Shown here piece after piece: positions 1-7,708 of a stretch of DNA of 64,000 nucleotides. This DNA is from Akkermansia muciniphila (GTDB lineage Bacteria; Verrucomicrobiota; Kiritimatiellia; RFP12; JAAYNR01). Below the pieces are notes generated by a model that made no database searches, had not been told where the DNA came from, and saw only the letters and a program-made list of their open reading frames with translations. Within the stretch, counting starts at the first letter, position 1; every line of letters starts with the position of its first letter. The DNA lies in contig CAMBQN010000007.1 of the NCBI GenBank assembly GCA_945870025.1, positions 49,927 to 113,926 on the forward strand. Reading direction: 5' to 3'. The position numbers were made by a program, and so were the translations under genes.

Positions 1-1
1 C

Positions 2-100
2 GCGCATTTTGGGAACGACGGCAAGCCCGACGAACCCGACTCTAGGGTTGGCGAGGGGTGTGCTTTGAGGCGCGGGGTTACGTCAGGGATTATTCATTAA
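2..100 (+). CDS. possible 3' end of an upstream gene
   Basis: The frame is open from the window edge to a TAA at 98-100, giving a tail that contains KPDEPDSRVGEG. It could be the C-terminus of the gene before rpoD, but 32 residues without a recognisable motif are too little to identify it. A second frame stops at 45. The frame may also be open by chance. Confidence 0.2.
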   Translation, partial: AHFGNDGKPDEPDSRVGEGCALRRGVTSGIIH

Positions 101-145
101 ACGGGAGTGGATGCGCGTGATGCATTCCGGGGAAAAGGATCAAGC

Positions 146-2413
146 ATGGCAACGGTCAACAAGAAACACATGACGACAAGTGGCAAAGCGGCTCCCAAAA
201 AGGCCGCCAAGCCGGTTCCGGCGGTTCAGCGCCCGCCAGTCAAAAAAGTCGTCGGCAAGACGAAAACGAGTCCGAAGCCAGCCGCGCCGGCGGCGGTTGC
301 CGCCAAGAACCACCCCAAGCACGCAAAGGGCGCCCCCGCGAAAGCCGTGAAGCCCGCGCCGGCGGCGGCTGCCGCTGGGCATCACGCGAAAGTATCGACC
401 GCAAAAGCCGCAAAGCCCGTGAAGCCCACGTCGGGCAGCAAGCCGTTGGCCTTGGAGCGCAAGGCTGCCGGTTTGCAAGGTACCGAGGCCGTTGCGACGG
501 ACGTGTTGGAGGAAGGGATCGCCGATGTCACCGATGAGCACGATCTCGTGGCGATCGCCAGCATCGGCGATGACTTTGATGCCGACGCCGGGGATGGGGG
601 CGGACTGGATCACGACCCTGGGCACGGGAACGGACACGGAAACGGGCACGGAACCGAACATGAGCATGAGCATGAGCATGATGACGGTTTCGTGACTGAG
701 GGCGAAGAGTTTGCCGGCCACAATCACATTGAATTCGATGTGGTCGAGAATGAGATCGTGATGGATCCAGACCGGGCTGCGCTGCGCGCCAAGCGTGAAG
801 ACCGCAACGAGCGGATCAAGACGCTGATCAAGCGCGCCGAGGCGCAGGGCTATCTCACGTTCGAGGACGTGAACGAGTTGTTGCCGGAATCGGTGATCAA
901 AGACACCGACATCGAGTCGTATCTGGCCATTCTGCGGGGGATGGAGATCGACATCATCGATGCGGCCGAGGTTGAAAAGTTCCGGAGCGAACATGATTTG
1001 GAGGCGCAGCGCACCCGGGGAAGCCGTCTGGATTTCTTCGACGATCCGATCCGGATGTACCTGCATCAGATGGGGCAGGTGCCGCTGCTGACGCGCGAGC
1101 AGGAGGTCGACATCTGCAAGCGGATCGAGTTCTCGGAAGTGGCGATCCGGGAGATGTTTAACGAATTCGCCTTTACGGCGAGGCTTTATTTGGAGTTGAT
1201 CGACCGGCTTGAGAATGGCACGGAGCGGTTTGACCGCGTGGTGACCGACAAGTTCGCTGACAGCCGTGATGTCTACATGGAGGGCATTCACAAGCTGAAA
1301 AAGGCGCTCCATCTGGTCAAAGGCAAGATCATCCAGGCGCACAAGAGTGTCGAGGCGGCCGGGAATTCCGCAGTCAAGCGCAAACACGCCACCAAGACAC
1401 TGGAAAAGGCCCGGCAGGCATTACAGAAGGTTTTTATTGATCTCAGCTTCAAGCAAAAGATCGTCGAGAGCCTGTGTGTCGAGGCCGATGAAAAGGTCTA
1501 CAAGCCTTACCGGGCGTTGTTGAACGAGCAGCAGAAGCTCAACAAGCAGCGGGTAACGAAGAAACGCGACGTCGCTCTGGCCGATGGCGCGGCTCGGATG
1601 CGGGTGATGGAACAGGAGTTCGGTATGGCACCTGACGTGTTCATGCCTCGCTTCGAGCACCTGCGCAATGCGATGCGTCTGGGACAGAAGGCGCGCACCG
1701 AAATGGTGGAAGCCAACCTGCGCCTAGTCATCAGCATCGTGAAGAAGTACATGAACCGCGGACTCTCTTTTCTGGATCTGATCCAGGAGGGAAATACGGG
1801 GTTGATGAAGGCCGTGGAAAAGTTCGAGTACCGCCGCGGCTACAAGTTCAGCACGTACGCCACGTGGTGGATCCGGCAGGCGGCCACGCGTGCGATCGCG
1901 GACCAGGCGCGAACGATTCGCATCCCGGTCCACATGATCGAGACGATCAACAAGCTGTTGCGCGTGCAGAAGAAACTCGTGCAGGAGCTGGGGCGCGAGC
2001 CCACGCCAGAAGAGGCAGCCGAAGAGATGGCGATTCCCGTCGATCGCGTGCGCGCGGTTTACCGCATGGCCCAGCAGCCCATCTCGCTGCAAAGCCCTGT
2101 GGGTGACGGCGACGACGCTCACTTCGGCGACTTCATCGAAGACAAGTCGGCGGAAAATCCATCGGAGATGACCGCCTACAGCATGCTGAAGGAACGCCTT
2201 CAGGAGGTGCTTACCACGCTGTCCGACCGCGAAAAGCAGGTTTTGGATTTTCGTTTCGGATTGACCGACGGCTATTCGCGGACATTGGAAGAGGTGGGCA
2301 AGCAATTCAACGTGACGCGCGAGCGCATTAGGCAGATCGAGGCCAAAGCATTGCGCAAGCTGCGTCATCCCACACGGTTGCGTAAACTGGAAGGTTTTTT
2401 GGAGACGCGCTGA
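146..2413 (+). CDS. rpoD: RNA polymerase primary sigma factor RpoD (sigma-70) with long low-complexity N-terminus
   Basis: Housekeeping sigma factor that directs RNA polymerase to -35/-10 promoters. I chose the ATG at 146 because AGGA lies 6 nt upstream; an in-frame GTG at 107 would add 13 residues (755 against 768 aa). The first ~145 residues are Lys/Ala/Pro-rich, like histone H1 tails, and are followed by a Gly/His/Glu-rich stretch (about residues 158-180). Region 1.1 (about 217-280), region 1.2 ([16 protein letters not shown]), the nonconserved insert, region 2 ([16 protein letters not shown], then [12 protein letters not shown]), region 3 and region 4 ([18 protein letters not shown]) follow in order. 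The catalytic body is intact. The leader makes the protein longer than the ~610 residues usual in E. coli. A GC hairpin follows the stop. Confidence 0.97.
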   Translation: MATVNKKHMTTSGKAAPKKAAKPVPAVQRPPVKKVVGKTKTSPKPAAPAAVAAKNHPKHAKGAPAKAVKPAPAAAAAGHHAKVSTAKAAKPVKPTSGSKPLALERKAAGLQGTEAVATDVLEEGIADVTDEHDLVAIASIGDDFDADAGDGGGLDHDPGHGNGHGNGHGTEHEHEHEHDDGFVTEGEEFAGHNHIEFDVVENEIVMDPDRAALRAKREDRNERIKTLIKRAEAQGYLTFEDVNELLPESVIKDTDIESYLAILRGMEIDIIDAAEVEKFRSEHDLEAQRTRGSRLDFFDDPIRMYLHQMGQVPLLTREQEVDICKRIEFSEVAIREMFNEFAFTARLYLELIDRLENGTERFDRVVTDKFADSRDVYMEGIHKLKKALHLVKGKIIQAHKSVEAAGNSAVKRKHATKTLEKARQALQKVFIDLSFKQKIVESLCVEADEKVYKPYRALLNEQQKLNKQRVTKKRDVALADGAARMRVMEQEFGMAPDVFMPRFEHLRNAMRLGQKARTEMVEANLRLVISIVKKYMNRGLSFLDLIQEGNTGLMKAVEKFEYRRGYKFSTYATWWIRQAATRAIADQARTIRIPVHMIETINKLLRVQKKLVQELGREPTPEEAAEEMAIPVDRVRAVYRMAQQPISLQSPVGDGDDAHFGDFIEDKSAENPSEMTAYSMLKERLQEVLTTLSDREKQVLDFRFGLTDGYSRTLEEVGKQFNVTRERIRQIEAKALRKLRHPTRLRKLEGFLETR
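618..684 (+). repeat. low-complexity hexanucleotide repeats inside rpoD
   Basis: Degenerate GGNNAC hexamers (about 618-650) run into three copies of TGAGCA (661-678). They encode alternating Gly-His/Gly-Asn and then Glu-His pairs ahead of sigma region 1.1. Hexamer repeats keep frame when they gain or lose units, so length variation would be tolerated. Confidence 0.7.
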
Positions 2414-2422
2414 GGCGGAGAC

Positions 2423-2449
2423 GGCGGACCGGCCTGTTGCCGGCCCGCC
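2423..2449 (+). terminator. GC-rich hairpin after rpoD
   Basis: An 11-bp inverted repeat (GGCGGACCGGC / GCCGGCCCGCC, one mismatch) with a 5-nt loop starts 10 bases after the rpoD stop. No T-run follows, so it may be a weak or Rho-assisted terminator or an mRNA-stabilising hairpin. Confidence 0.4.
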
Positions 2450-2566
2450 CCAGCAGGCCGTTCTCCTGTTTATGAGCGGCTTGTGTTGCAGTGCGCGCTT
2501 CCGGTTGAAGCATCCGGAGTTTATTAACAGAAGCAGGGCCGAAAAGGCCCGTTGAGGAGGTTGGTT

Positions 2567-3022
2567 GTGCAAGACGATGTGCAAGTATGTGTGGTTCCCG
2601 TTTGCGATGTTTCGAGTTTTCTGCAAAAGCCCATGGTTAAAGAGATCGGATTATCGTTATTAGCGTTCATCCTGCTGGCTGTGCTGATCCGCAGCTTCAT
2701 CGCGCGCGGCAAGAGGCGCGGCGGTGGACGGGGGCGTGGCGGCAGCACGGGCGGCGGGAACGGCTCCTGCGTGGAAATCTATGTCGGCAATCTGAGCTAT
2801 GACATGACCGAGGCGCAATTGCGTCAAGCCTTCGAGAAGTACGGCACCGTCCAATCGGCTCGTATCATCGAGAATCGCTATAACAAGAAGTCCAAGGGGT
2901 TCGGTTTTGTGGAGATGCCGGTGCGGTCCGAGGCCGAATCTGCGGTTAAGGCGCTGCATGACAAGGATGTCATGGGACGTAAAATGCGGGTCAACGAGGC
3001 CAAGAACAAGACGCGCGATTAA
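2567..3022 (+). CDS. RRM-domain RNA-binding protein with N-terminal membrane segment
   Basis: Single RNA-recognition-motif protein. RNP2 (IYVGNL) and RNP1 (KGFGFVEM) are both present, and the domain fills the last ~80 residues. The GTG at 2567 has GAGGAGG six bases upstream and gives 151 residues. An internal ATG at 2633 would start MVKEIGLSLLAF and still include the hydrophobic helix (residues about 29-45); a GTG at 2771 would give a bare RRM. Between helix and RRM is an Arg/Gly-rich linker. Bacterial RRM proteins of PVC and cyanobacteria are usually soluble and about 90-120 residues long, so the predicted membrane anchor is unusual. The strong Shine-Dalgarno favours the long form. The gene lies between rpoD and an exonuclease, all on the plus strand. 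Confidence 0.85.
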   Translation: MQDDVQVCVVPVCDVSSFLQKPMVKEIGLSLLAFILLAVLIRSFIARGKRRGGGRGRGGSTGGGNGSCVEIYVGNLSYDMTEAQLRQAFEKYGTVQSARIIENRYNKKSKGFGFVEMPVRSEAESAVKALHDKDVMGRKMRVNEAKNKTRD

Positions 3023-3051
3023 TCCGGCGGGAGCACGGAGCGGGCGCGACC

Positions 3052-3675
3052 ATGGGGATATGGCAAGACATGCCGGCTGTCGAGGCCGAGATCACGGCGC
3101 TCGATTTCGAGACCACCGGTTCCGTTCCGGGCTGGCCGGTCGAACCCTGGCAGCTCGGTCTGGTCAGGTTACGCGGCGGACGGGTGATTGCCGAAAGCCG
3201 CGTGAGCCTGTTGCTTCGAATTGATGCGGGCCGGCCGTTCAACCCGCACGCGCCCGGACGCCATGCGCACCTGCGCGATGCGTTGGCGTGTGCGCCCGCA
3301 CTGGCCGAACACTGGCGCGGATTGGTTGAGACGTGGCTAGGAGGACGGCCTCTGGCGGCGCACAATGTCGGCACCGAACGGACCGTCCTGCGTCGCGCCG
3401 CACCGCTGCATCCGTTGGGACCCTGGATCGACACGCTGGCGCTGACCCGGCTGGCCTATCCAGGTCTGCCCGACCACGGGCTGGAAGCCGTGATCGGAAA
3501 CTTGGGATTGGAGGGTCGCCTGCGCGCGGTTTCCCCTCAGGGCGAGGCGCACGATGCCGGTTACGACGCCTGCGCTTGCGCCGTTCTGCTCGAGCACCTG
3601 CTGGCGCTTCCGCGCTGGGAACGGGTCACACTCGGCGCATTGGCCGTAACTTCCCGACGTCAGGCGGCTCGATAA
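3052..3675 (+). CDS. DnaQ-like 3'-5' exonuclease (DEDDh family)
   Basis: Predicted 3'-5' exonuclease of the DNA polymerase III epsilon type, 207 residues. The first acidic motif is in ALDFETTG (residues ~17-24), a central AHN box lies near residue 104, and motif III is HDAGYD (H-x4-D) near residue 164, matching the DEDDh catalytic set. The intervening segment is divergent, so this is more likely a stand-alone repair or RNA-processing exonuclease than the replicative proofreading subunit. It begins 29 bases after the RRM gene and could be co-transcribed with it. A hairpin-bounded repeat element follows the stop. Confidence 0.85.
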   Translation: MGIWQDMPAVEAEITALDFETTGSVPGWPVEPWQLGLVRLRGGRVIAESRVSLLLRIDAGRPFNPHAPGRHAHLRDALACAPALAEHWRGLVETWLGGRPLAAHNVGTERTVLRRAAPLHPLGPWIDTLALTRLAYPGLPDHGLEAVIGNLGLEGRLRAVSPQGEAHDAGYDACACAVLLEHLLALPRWERVTLGALAVTSRRQAAR

Positions 3676-3690
3676 CCTCGATAAACACAA

Positions 3691-3835
3691 GAGGCGCTTG
3701 CAAAACCCCTGCAAGCGCCGGTTTCAGGTTTCAGTGTTCAGGTTTCAGGAAGACGCAACATCGTGTGGTTCATTCTGACACCCGAAACCTGACACCTGAA
3801 CACTCCGCTTGCAAAACAGGGTTTTGCAAGCGGCT
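3691..3835. repeat. hairpin-bounded intergenic repeat element, copy A
   Basis: A perfect 10-bp stem (GGCGCTTGCA, 3693-3702, with its complement 3710-3719) opens the element. A perfect 13-bp stem (CCGCTTGCAAAAC, 3805-3817, with 3821-3833) closes it. Between them, a left arm of CAGGTTTCAG-type units (3719-3750) is the imperfect reverse complement of a right arm of CCTGAAAC/CCTGACAC units (3773-3803), so the whole element can fold on itself. Copy B, with the same design but diverged arms, is at 37069-37240. It has no coding capacity and resembles a MITE or REP-type element. Confidence 0.8.
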
Positions 3836-3867
3836 CACAAATAATGCACTTTCCCGCATCTTTGCGA

Positions 3868-3895
3868 TTGCCAATTGCAAAAAGGGTGGTATCAT
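3868..3895 (+). promoter_or_regulatory. candidate sigma-70 promoter of the small basic protein gene
   Basis: TTGCCA (3868-3873) and TATCAT (3890-3895) are separated by 16 bp, 46 bases upstream of the ATG at 3942. It lies just downstream of repeat element A. Confidence 0.5.
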
Positions 3896-3941
3896 ACACG
3901 GCGTTCACAACTGATTGAGTTTTTAAAGAGAAAGCAGAGCG

Positions 3942-4097
3942 ATGAGCCAGCATACCAGTCTCAGAGGTTCCGGGAAGATCACAGTCAAGCGCAACGTGCT
4001 CAAGCGTTTTGAGCGCGTCAATGTGCTCAAAGAACGCGGCCAGTGGAAGGTGGGCGACCGCGGTCTCGGTTTGCGCAAGACCAAGCCGTCCGCCTAG
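3942..4097 (+). CDS. small basic protein (Chlamydiae/Verrucomicrobia family)
   Basis: A 51-residue, strongly basic protein beginning MSQHTSLRGSGK, with VKRNVLKRFERV and a KTKPSA end. It matches the short family known from Chlamydiae and Verrucomicrobia as 'small basic protein', which has been suggested to associate with ribosomes; its role is unproven. Conserved points visible here are the MSQH start, the NVLKRFERV core, the RGQWK segment and the LxKTKP tail. Length is as expected for the family. A candidate promoter lies upstream, and the purine-rich AAAGAGAAAG precedes the ATG. The gene is short enough to be missed by length cut-offs and overlaps a longer open frame in another phase, which belongs to an upstream extension of the next gene. 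Confidence 0.9.
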   Translation: MSQHTSLRGSGKITVKRNVLKRFERVNVLKERGQWKVGDRGLGLRKTKPSA

Positions 4098-4171
4098 TTG
4101 GCAGGGTAATAAGACTGTCTGGTTGTTGTTTGTCGGGCGACGCCAGCGCCGGGCGGTCAGGGGGTTTGCAG

Positions 4172-5377
4172 ATGGACAACCTCTTGCCGGCCAAACCTTG
4201 CCGTGTTGTCGACTCCCAAGTTCACGGCCCTCCCACGGGTGTCGCTTTTGCGCGTTGCAACGGATACGATTCCGGTGTGCTCTCGGCTGCGTTGGATCGG
4301 GTGCTCGCGCCGTTGGGAGGGATGACGGCCTTCGTGCGCTCTGGCTGCCGCGTTCTCGTTAAACCCAACCTCCTGACGGACCGGCCTCCCGAGGCTGCGG
4401 TCACCACCCATCCCGAGCTGGTGAGGCAGGTGATTCGGCGGCTCAAAGCCGCTGGCGCCGTGGTCGTGGTGGCCGACAGTCCTGCTTTTGTCACGCAAGT
4501 GGAACAGGTCTGGCGTGTCACGGGCATGCAGGCCGTCTGCGCTGAAGAGGGCGTTCCCCTGCTCTGCATGGAGGCTGCGCCGCTGACTACGCTCTCGCAT
4601 GACGGCTACACGTTTTCCGTCAGCAACCTCGCCCTGAACGCCGACCTGATCGTCAATCTGCCCAAGGTCAAGAGCCACAGCCTGACGGTTCTCACGGCAG
4701 CCGTAAAAAATTTCTACGGCGTCATTCCCGGCCACCTGAAGACCGAACTGCACAAAACCCATGCCCGGCCGGAACGGTTCGGCGGTTTGGTGCGAGCGAT
4801 CTGTCGCGCGATGCCAACCTCGCTCACCATCGCCGACGGCGTGCTGGCCATGGAAGGTGACGGTCCCTCGTCGGGCACCCCGGTGCCGTTGAACTTTCTC
4901 GCCGCCTCGGCCGACCCTTTTGCACTCGATCTCGCGCTGTGCGATGTGCTGAGGATCGATCCCGAGCAGGTTCCGTATCTGGTCGGGCTGTCCCATACGC
5001 CCGATTACACCGCTCGCGTGCGATACGGCGAGTGTCCTGATGTGGCGCGCTTCCGTCTGCCCCGCAACACGTCGCGGCTGGTTTTAAACCTCCTGCCCGA
5101 CTGGCTGGTGCGACGGATCGGAAAGCTCATCTGGTTCCGACCGGCGTTCGGCTCAGCGTGCGTGCGCTGCGGCAAATGCGTCACGGCCTGTCCCGTGCAC
5201 GCTATAGCCTTGCGACCGCGCGGGGTGCCTATACTGAACGGTCCCGCCTGCATCGGATGCTGTTGCTGCCACGAAGTCTGTCCGGCGCACGTCATCACCA
5301 TCCGGCCGAGTCCGATCGTGCGACTGGAGCGCCGCGTGGCGCGAGCCTTTGCTATGCCCACGCAAGATGATGCGTGA
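4172..5377 (+). CDS. DUF362 protein with C-terminal two-[4Fe-4S] ferredoxin domain
   Basis: 401 residues from the ATG at 4172, with GGGGG about 8 bases upstream. The frame is open back to 4043, but that part overlaps the small basic protein gene. The N-terminal ~300 residues are a DUF362 domain (VLVKPNLL near residue 70; NLPKVKSHSL near residue 170). The C-terminus has two ferredoxin cluster motifs, CVRCGKCVTACP and CIGCCCCHEVCP, enough for two [4Fe-4S] clusters. The family is implicated in iron-sulfur electron transfer, but substrates are unknown. The second motif has extra cysteines (CCCC), which is unusual. No signal peptide is seen, so it should be cytoplasmic. It converges on the minus-strand ExbBD operon. 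Confidence 0.9.
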   Translation: MDNLLPAKPCRVVDSQVHGPPTGVAFARCNGYDSGVLSAALDRVLAPLGGMTAFVRSGCRVLVKPNLLTDRPPEAAVTTHPELVRQVIRRLKAAGAVVVVADSPAFVTQVEQVWRVTGMQAVCAEEGVPLLCMEAAPLTTLSHDGYTFSVSNLALNADLIVNLPKVKSHSLTVLTAAVKNFYGVIPGHLKTELHKTHARPERFGGLVRAICRAMPTSLTIADGVLAMEGDGPSSGTPVPLNFLAASADPFALDLALCDVLRIDPEQVPYLVGLSHTPDYTARVRYGECPDVARFRLPRNTSRLVLNLLPDWLVRRIGKLIWFRPAFGSACVRCGKCVTACPVHAIALRPRGVPILNGPACIGCCCCHEVCPAHVITIRPSPIVRLERRVARAFAMPTQDDA

Positions 5378-5430
5378 CAATCCCTGTCCCACTTCTGTTT
5401 CCCATCTCCGGATCGCCAAGGCCCTCCAGC

Positions 5431-7206
5431 TTACTCGAAGGTCAGCTCGTCCAGATTGGCGACGGTTCCAAAACTCTGGAGCGCCGCGCCATAGCGGTAA
5501 GCGACCTCCAGGCAGAGGGCGCCCATAGCGGTGGTGAAGACGCGTCCTTGGGCCCATGACTCTTTTTCGGGACTCCAACTTCCCGACTGATGCCCACGCT
5601 TGGACTGGTGATCCAGCAACACTTCGCGGATCCGGCGGTTCCAAAAGAGGCGCGGTTCGCCGCCCATGTTGTGCATGGCGTACGTGGCATAATACCAGTA
5701 GTAGAAGTCCTTTTTCTTGTCCCAGTCGGGCGGGTCTTTCTTGGTTAACTCCGCCGCCCGAACAAGCAGAGGATGATTGACCCCCATCCCGTTGAACTGC
5801 CGGATCACCATGCCCGCACAGGTCAGCGCCGGACTCCCTCTCCCATAGGAAAGACTGGCGTTGTACTCATAGCTGACGCCGCCGCTGGAATCGGCCATTC
5901 CGCCACGATCCGTGCATTGATCGATGTAGGTCAGCCCCTTGGAGAACACGGCGTGGTCGAATTTGATGTTGGCCAGTTTGGCGGTCTTGAGCGCCTGCAT
6001 GAACCAACTGGAAACGGACGTATCGCTCACTAGCCATTTCGTGCTCGGGCCATAATCATAACGCCAACCGCCGTCCTTTTTGACCGCGCCAACGCAGGCA
6101 TCCACGGCTCTGCGGGCGGCAATGCCGACTGTCTCATCCGGCGACCGACCGAAGGCTTCGCACAAGGCGATGGTACCAATGGCATGCTCGTACATGTTTT
6201 GGCTCAAGATCCCGGTTTTGCGATCCTGCTGACTGACGATATGATTGATGGCGCGCAGAACGGCCATGCGGTGCTCCCCTTTTCGCAAGGTGTTTCCACC
6301 GCCCATCAGGGCCAGCGTGGCGAGGCATGTGACTCCGAATTCAGAAACCCCCTTCTGGACGCTGCCCGTCACCGCTCCGCTCACCGGGACATCATCAGCA
6401 TCCCATTTATACTGGATCCAAAATCCCTGAGGTTCCTGATGCAGCGCCAACCAGCGCAGGGCCGAGTCCACAGCCGTTCGCGTCTCCAGCTTGAACCCCC
6501 CTCCTCCGCCACCGTAACCGTCGCCGTTTCCAAACAGGTTGATATCCACGGCGCCCAGTTCACCGATCGTGGCTTGATCTTGATCGCCCAACTGAGCGAA
6601 GGCGACCATGAGCTTCGCCCCGGGATTGGGCGATGTGCTGACCAACCCGGCGCGGGCTGAGGGACGTGATATCGGCTCATCGTACGCCAAGATATCTCCT
6701 GGCGATGTCTTCAGCACGGCGATGGGAGTGAGCCGATCAACGCTCACGTCGCCCTGCTCATCCGCCATTTCCTTGGTTTCATTCAAGTCCAGTTGGGCGC
6801 CCTTGACGTTCGCAACGATGTCCATCGTCAATTTGGTTGTCTTGACAACTTCCGTCGGGTTCTCCACCTCCTGTGGATTGGTGCTGATCTGGATGTTCGG
6901 CGTTTGTTGCTCGTCCGAGAAGGCCGGTTGATCCACGACCGTTGGACGCATCATCGGCCGCAGCGGATCCTTGTACTCAAACTTCTCAACCTCTTTCGGC
7001 GGACGCGGGGCTGAAATTTCGAAGTCTTGGAGCTTGGTCTTGATGCCACTTTTTTCGTGGTAGGCGATCTTCCACAACGTAGCGCCGGTCAGCAGGAGCG
7101 CCGCCAATCCAACGCCAATCAGCAGGGATCTCTTGTCGAACATCGACTCTTCGTCGACCCTCAACGCGAGCGCTCCAGTGGAAAGATCCTGTAGAGCTTT
7201 TTTCAT
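5431..7206 (-). CDS. membrane-anchored alpha-toroid (prenyltransferase/squalene-oxidase-repeat) protein
   Basis: 591 residues from the ATG at 7206, 12 bases after the exbD stop. There is a cytoplasmic N-terminus of ~25 residues, one transmembrane helix (RSLLIGVGLAALLLTGATLW, about 25-44) and a Pro-rich/acidic periplasmic linker to about residue 250. The rest has repeated alanine-rich helical units (VDSALRWLALHQ, GVTCLATLALMG, GTIALCEAFG, SSWFMQALKTA, TTAMGALCLEV) typical of the terpene-cyclase-like alpha/alpha toroid. In Planctomycetes and Verrucomicrobia such proteins recur beside ExbB/ExbD and are assumed non-enzymatic. The topology (one N-terminal helix, long linker, periplasmic domain) is like TonB or TolA, so this could be the energy-transducing partner of ExbBD. 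That role is inference. Confidence 0.85.
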   Translation of the reverse strand: MKKALQDLSTGALALRVDEESMFDKRSLLIGVGLAALLLTGATLWKIAYHEKSGIKTKLQDFEISAPRPPKEVEKFEYKDPLRPMMRPTVVDQPAFSDEQQTPNIQISTNPQEVENPTEVVKTTKLTMDIVANVKGAQLDLNETKEMADEQGDVSVDRLTPIAVLKTSPGDILAYDEPISRPSARAGLVSTSPNPGAKLMVAFAQLGDQDQATIGELGAVDINLFGNGDGYGGGGGGFKLETRTAVDSALRWLALHQEPQGFWIQYKWDADDVPVSGAVTGSVQKGVSEFGVTCLATLALMGGGNTLRKGEHRMAVLRAINHIVSQQDRKTGILSQNMYEHAIGTIALCEAFGRSPDETVGIAARRAVDACVGAVKKDGGWRYDYGPSTKWLVSDTSVSSWFMQALKTAKLANIKFDHAVFSKGLTYIDQCTDRGGMADSSGGVSYEYNASLSYGRGSPALTCAGMVIRQFNGMGVNHPLLVRAAELTKKDPPDWDKKKDFYYWYYATYAMHNMGGEPRLFWNRRIREVLLDHQSKRGHQSGSWSPEKESWAQGRVFTTAMGALCLEVAYRYGAALQSFGTVANLDELTFE

Positions 7207-7217
7207 GAGCTGAATTC

Positions 7218-7646
7218 CTATTCCGATACTTCGAGCGTGGCCGATACCTTGGTGATGCCGGCCTGAGCGCAGCACCCCATGATCGCGGCGACATGGTCCC
7301 ACTTGACATCCTTGTCGCCGCGGATGATCACTGACTGTTCACTGTTGCGAACCCGCGCCCGCGTCATGTTGACGGTCAACGTCGACAGCGTCATCTTCTC
7401 ATTTTCCACGTGATAATAGGCGTTGCCGCCAGGCAGGTAACGCACATTGACCACGATAGGGCGCGCCGGCGGCTTGACGCCCGACATCTTCTTGCTCATC
7501 TCGGGAAGAGAAATATTGACATCCTGCTCCATCGATTCCACATAGGATGACGTAACCAGCAGGAACAGAATGATGGCGAAAATGGCGTCCACCAGGGGCG
7601 TCATATCCACATGCATCTCGTGATCGCCTTCGTGACTAAAACCCAT
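7218..7646 (-). CDS. ExbD/TolR-family biopolymer transport protein
   Basis: Inner-membrane component of an ExbB-ExbD type proton-driven motor, 142 residues. The ATG at 7646 has GAGGAGGG seven bases upstream; the frame opens 16 codons earlier without a ribosome site. A short cytoplasmic N-terminus is followed by one helix (LVDAIFAIILFLLVTSSYVE, about 18-37). The Asp in PLVDAIF (residue 20) sits where the proton-translocating Asp of ExbD/TolR lies. The periplasmic domain ends with the usual VIIRGDKDVKWDHV segment. It is placed 62 bases after exbB and 12 before the alpha-toroid gene. Which ligand, if any, is transported cannot be told. Confidence 0.93.
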   Translation of the reverse strand: MGFSHEGDHEMHVDMTPLVDAIFAIILFLLVTSSYVESMEQDVNISLPEMSKKMSGVKPPARPIVVNVRYLPGGNAYYHVENEKMTLSTLTVNMTRARVRNSEQSVIIRGDKDVKWDHVAAIMGCCAQAGITKVSATLEVSE

Positions 7647-7708
7647 ATCCGGACCCTCCTCGTTGCGGCGCGCGGGGTTCCGCGCGCCGGGCATACTACG
7701 GAAAAAGA

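Noticed and set aside
140..1387. Long minus-strand frame opposite rpoD
   Set aside because: rpoD regions 1-4 are unmistakable; the antisense product is low-complexity with no motif.
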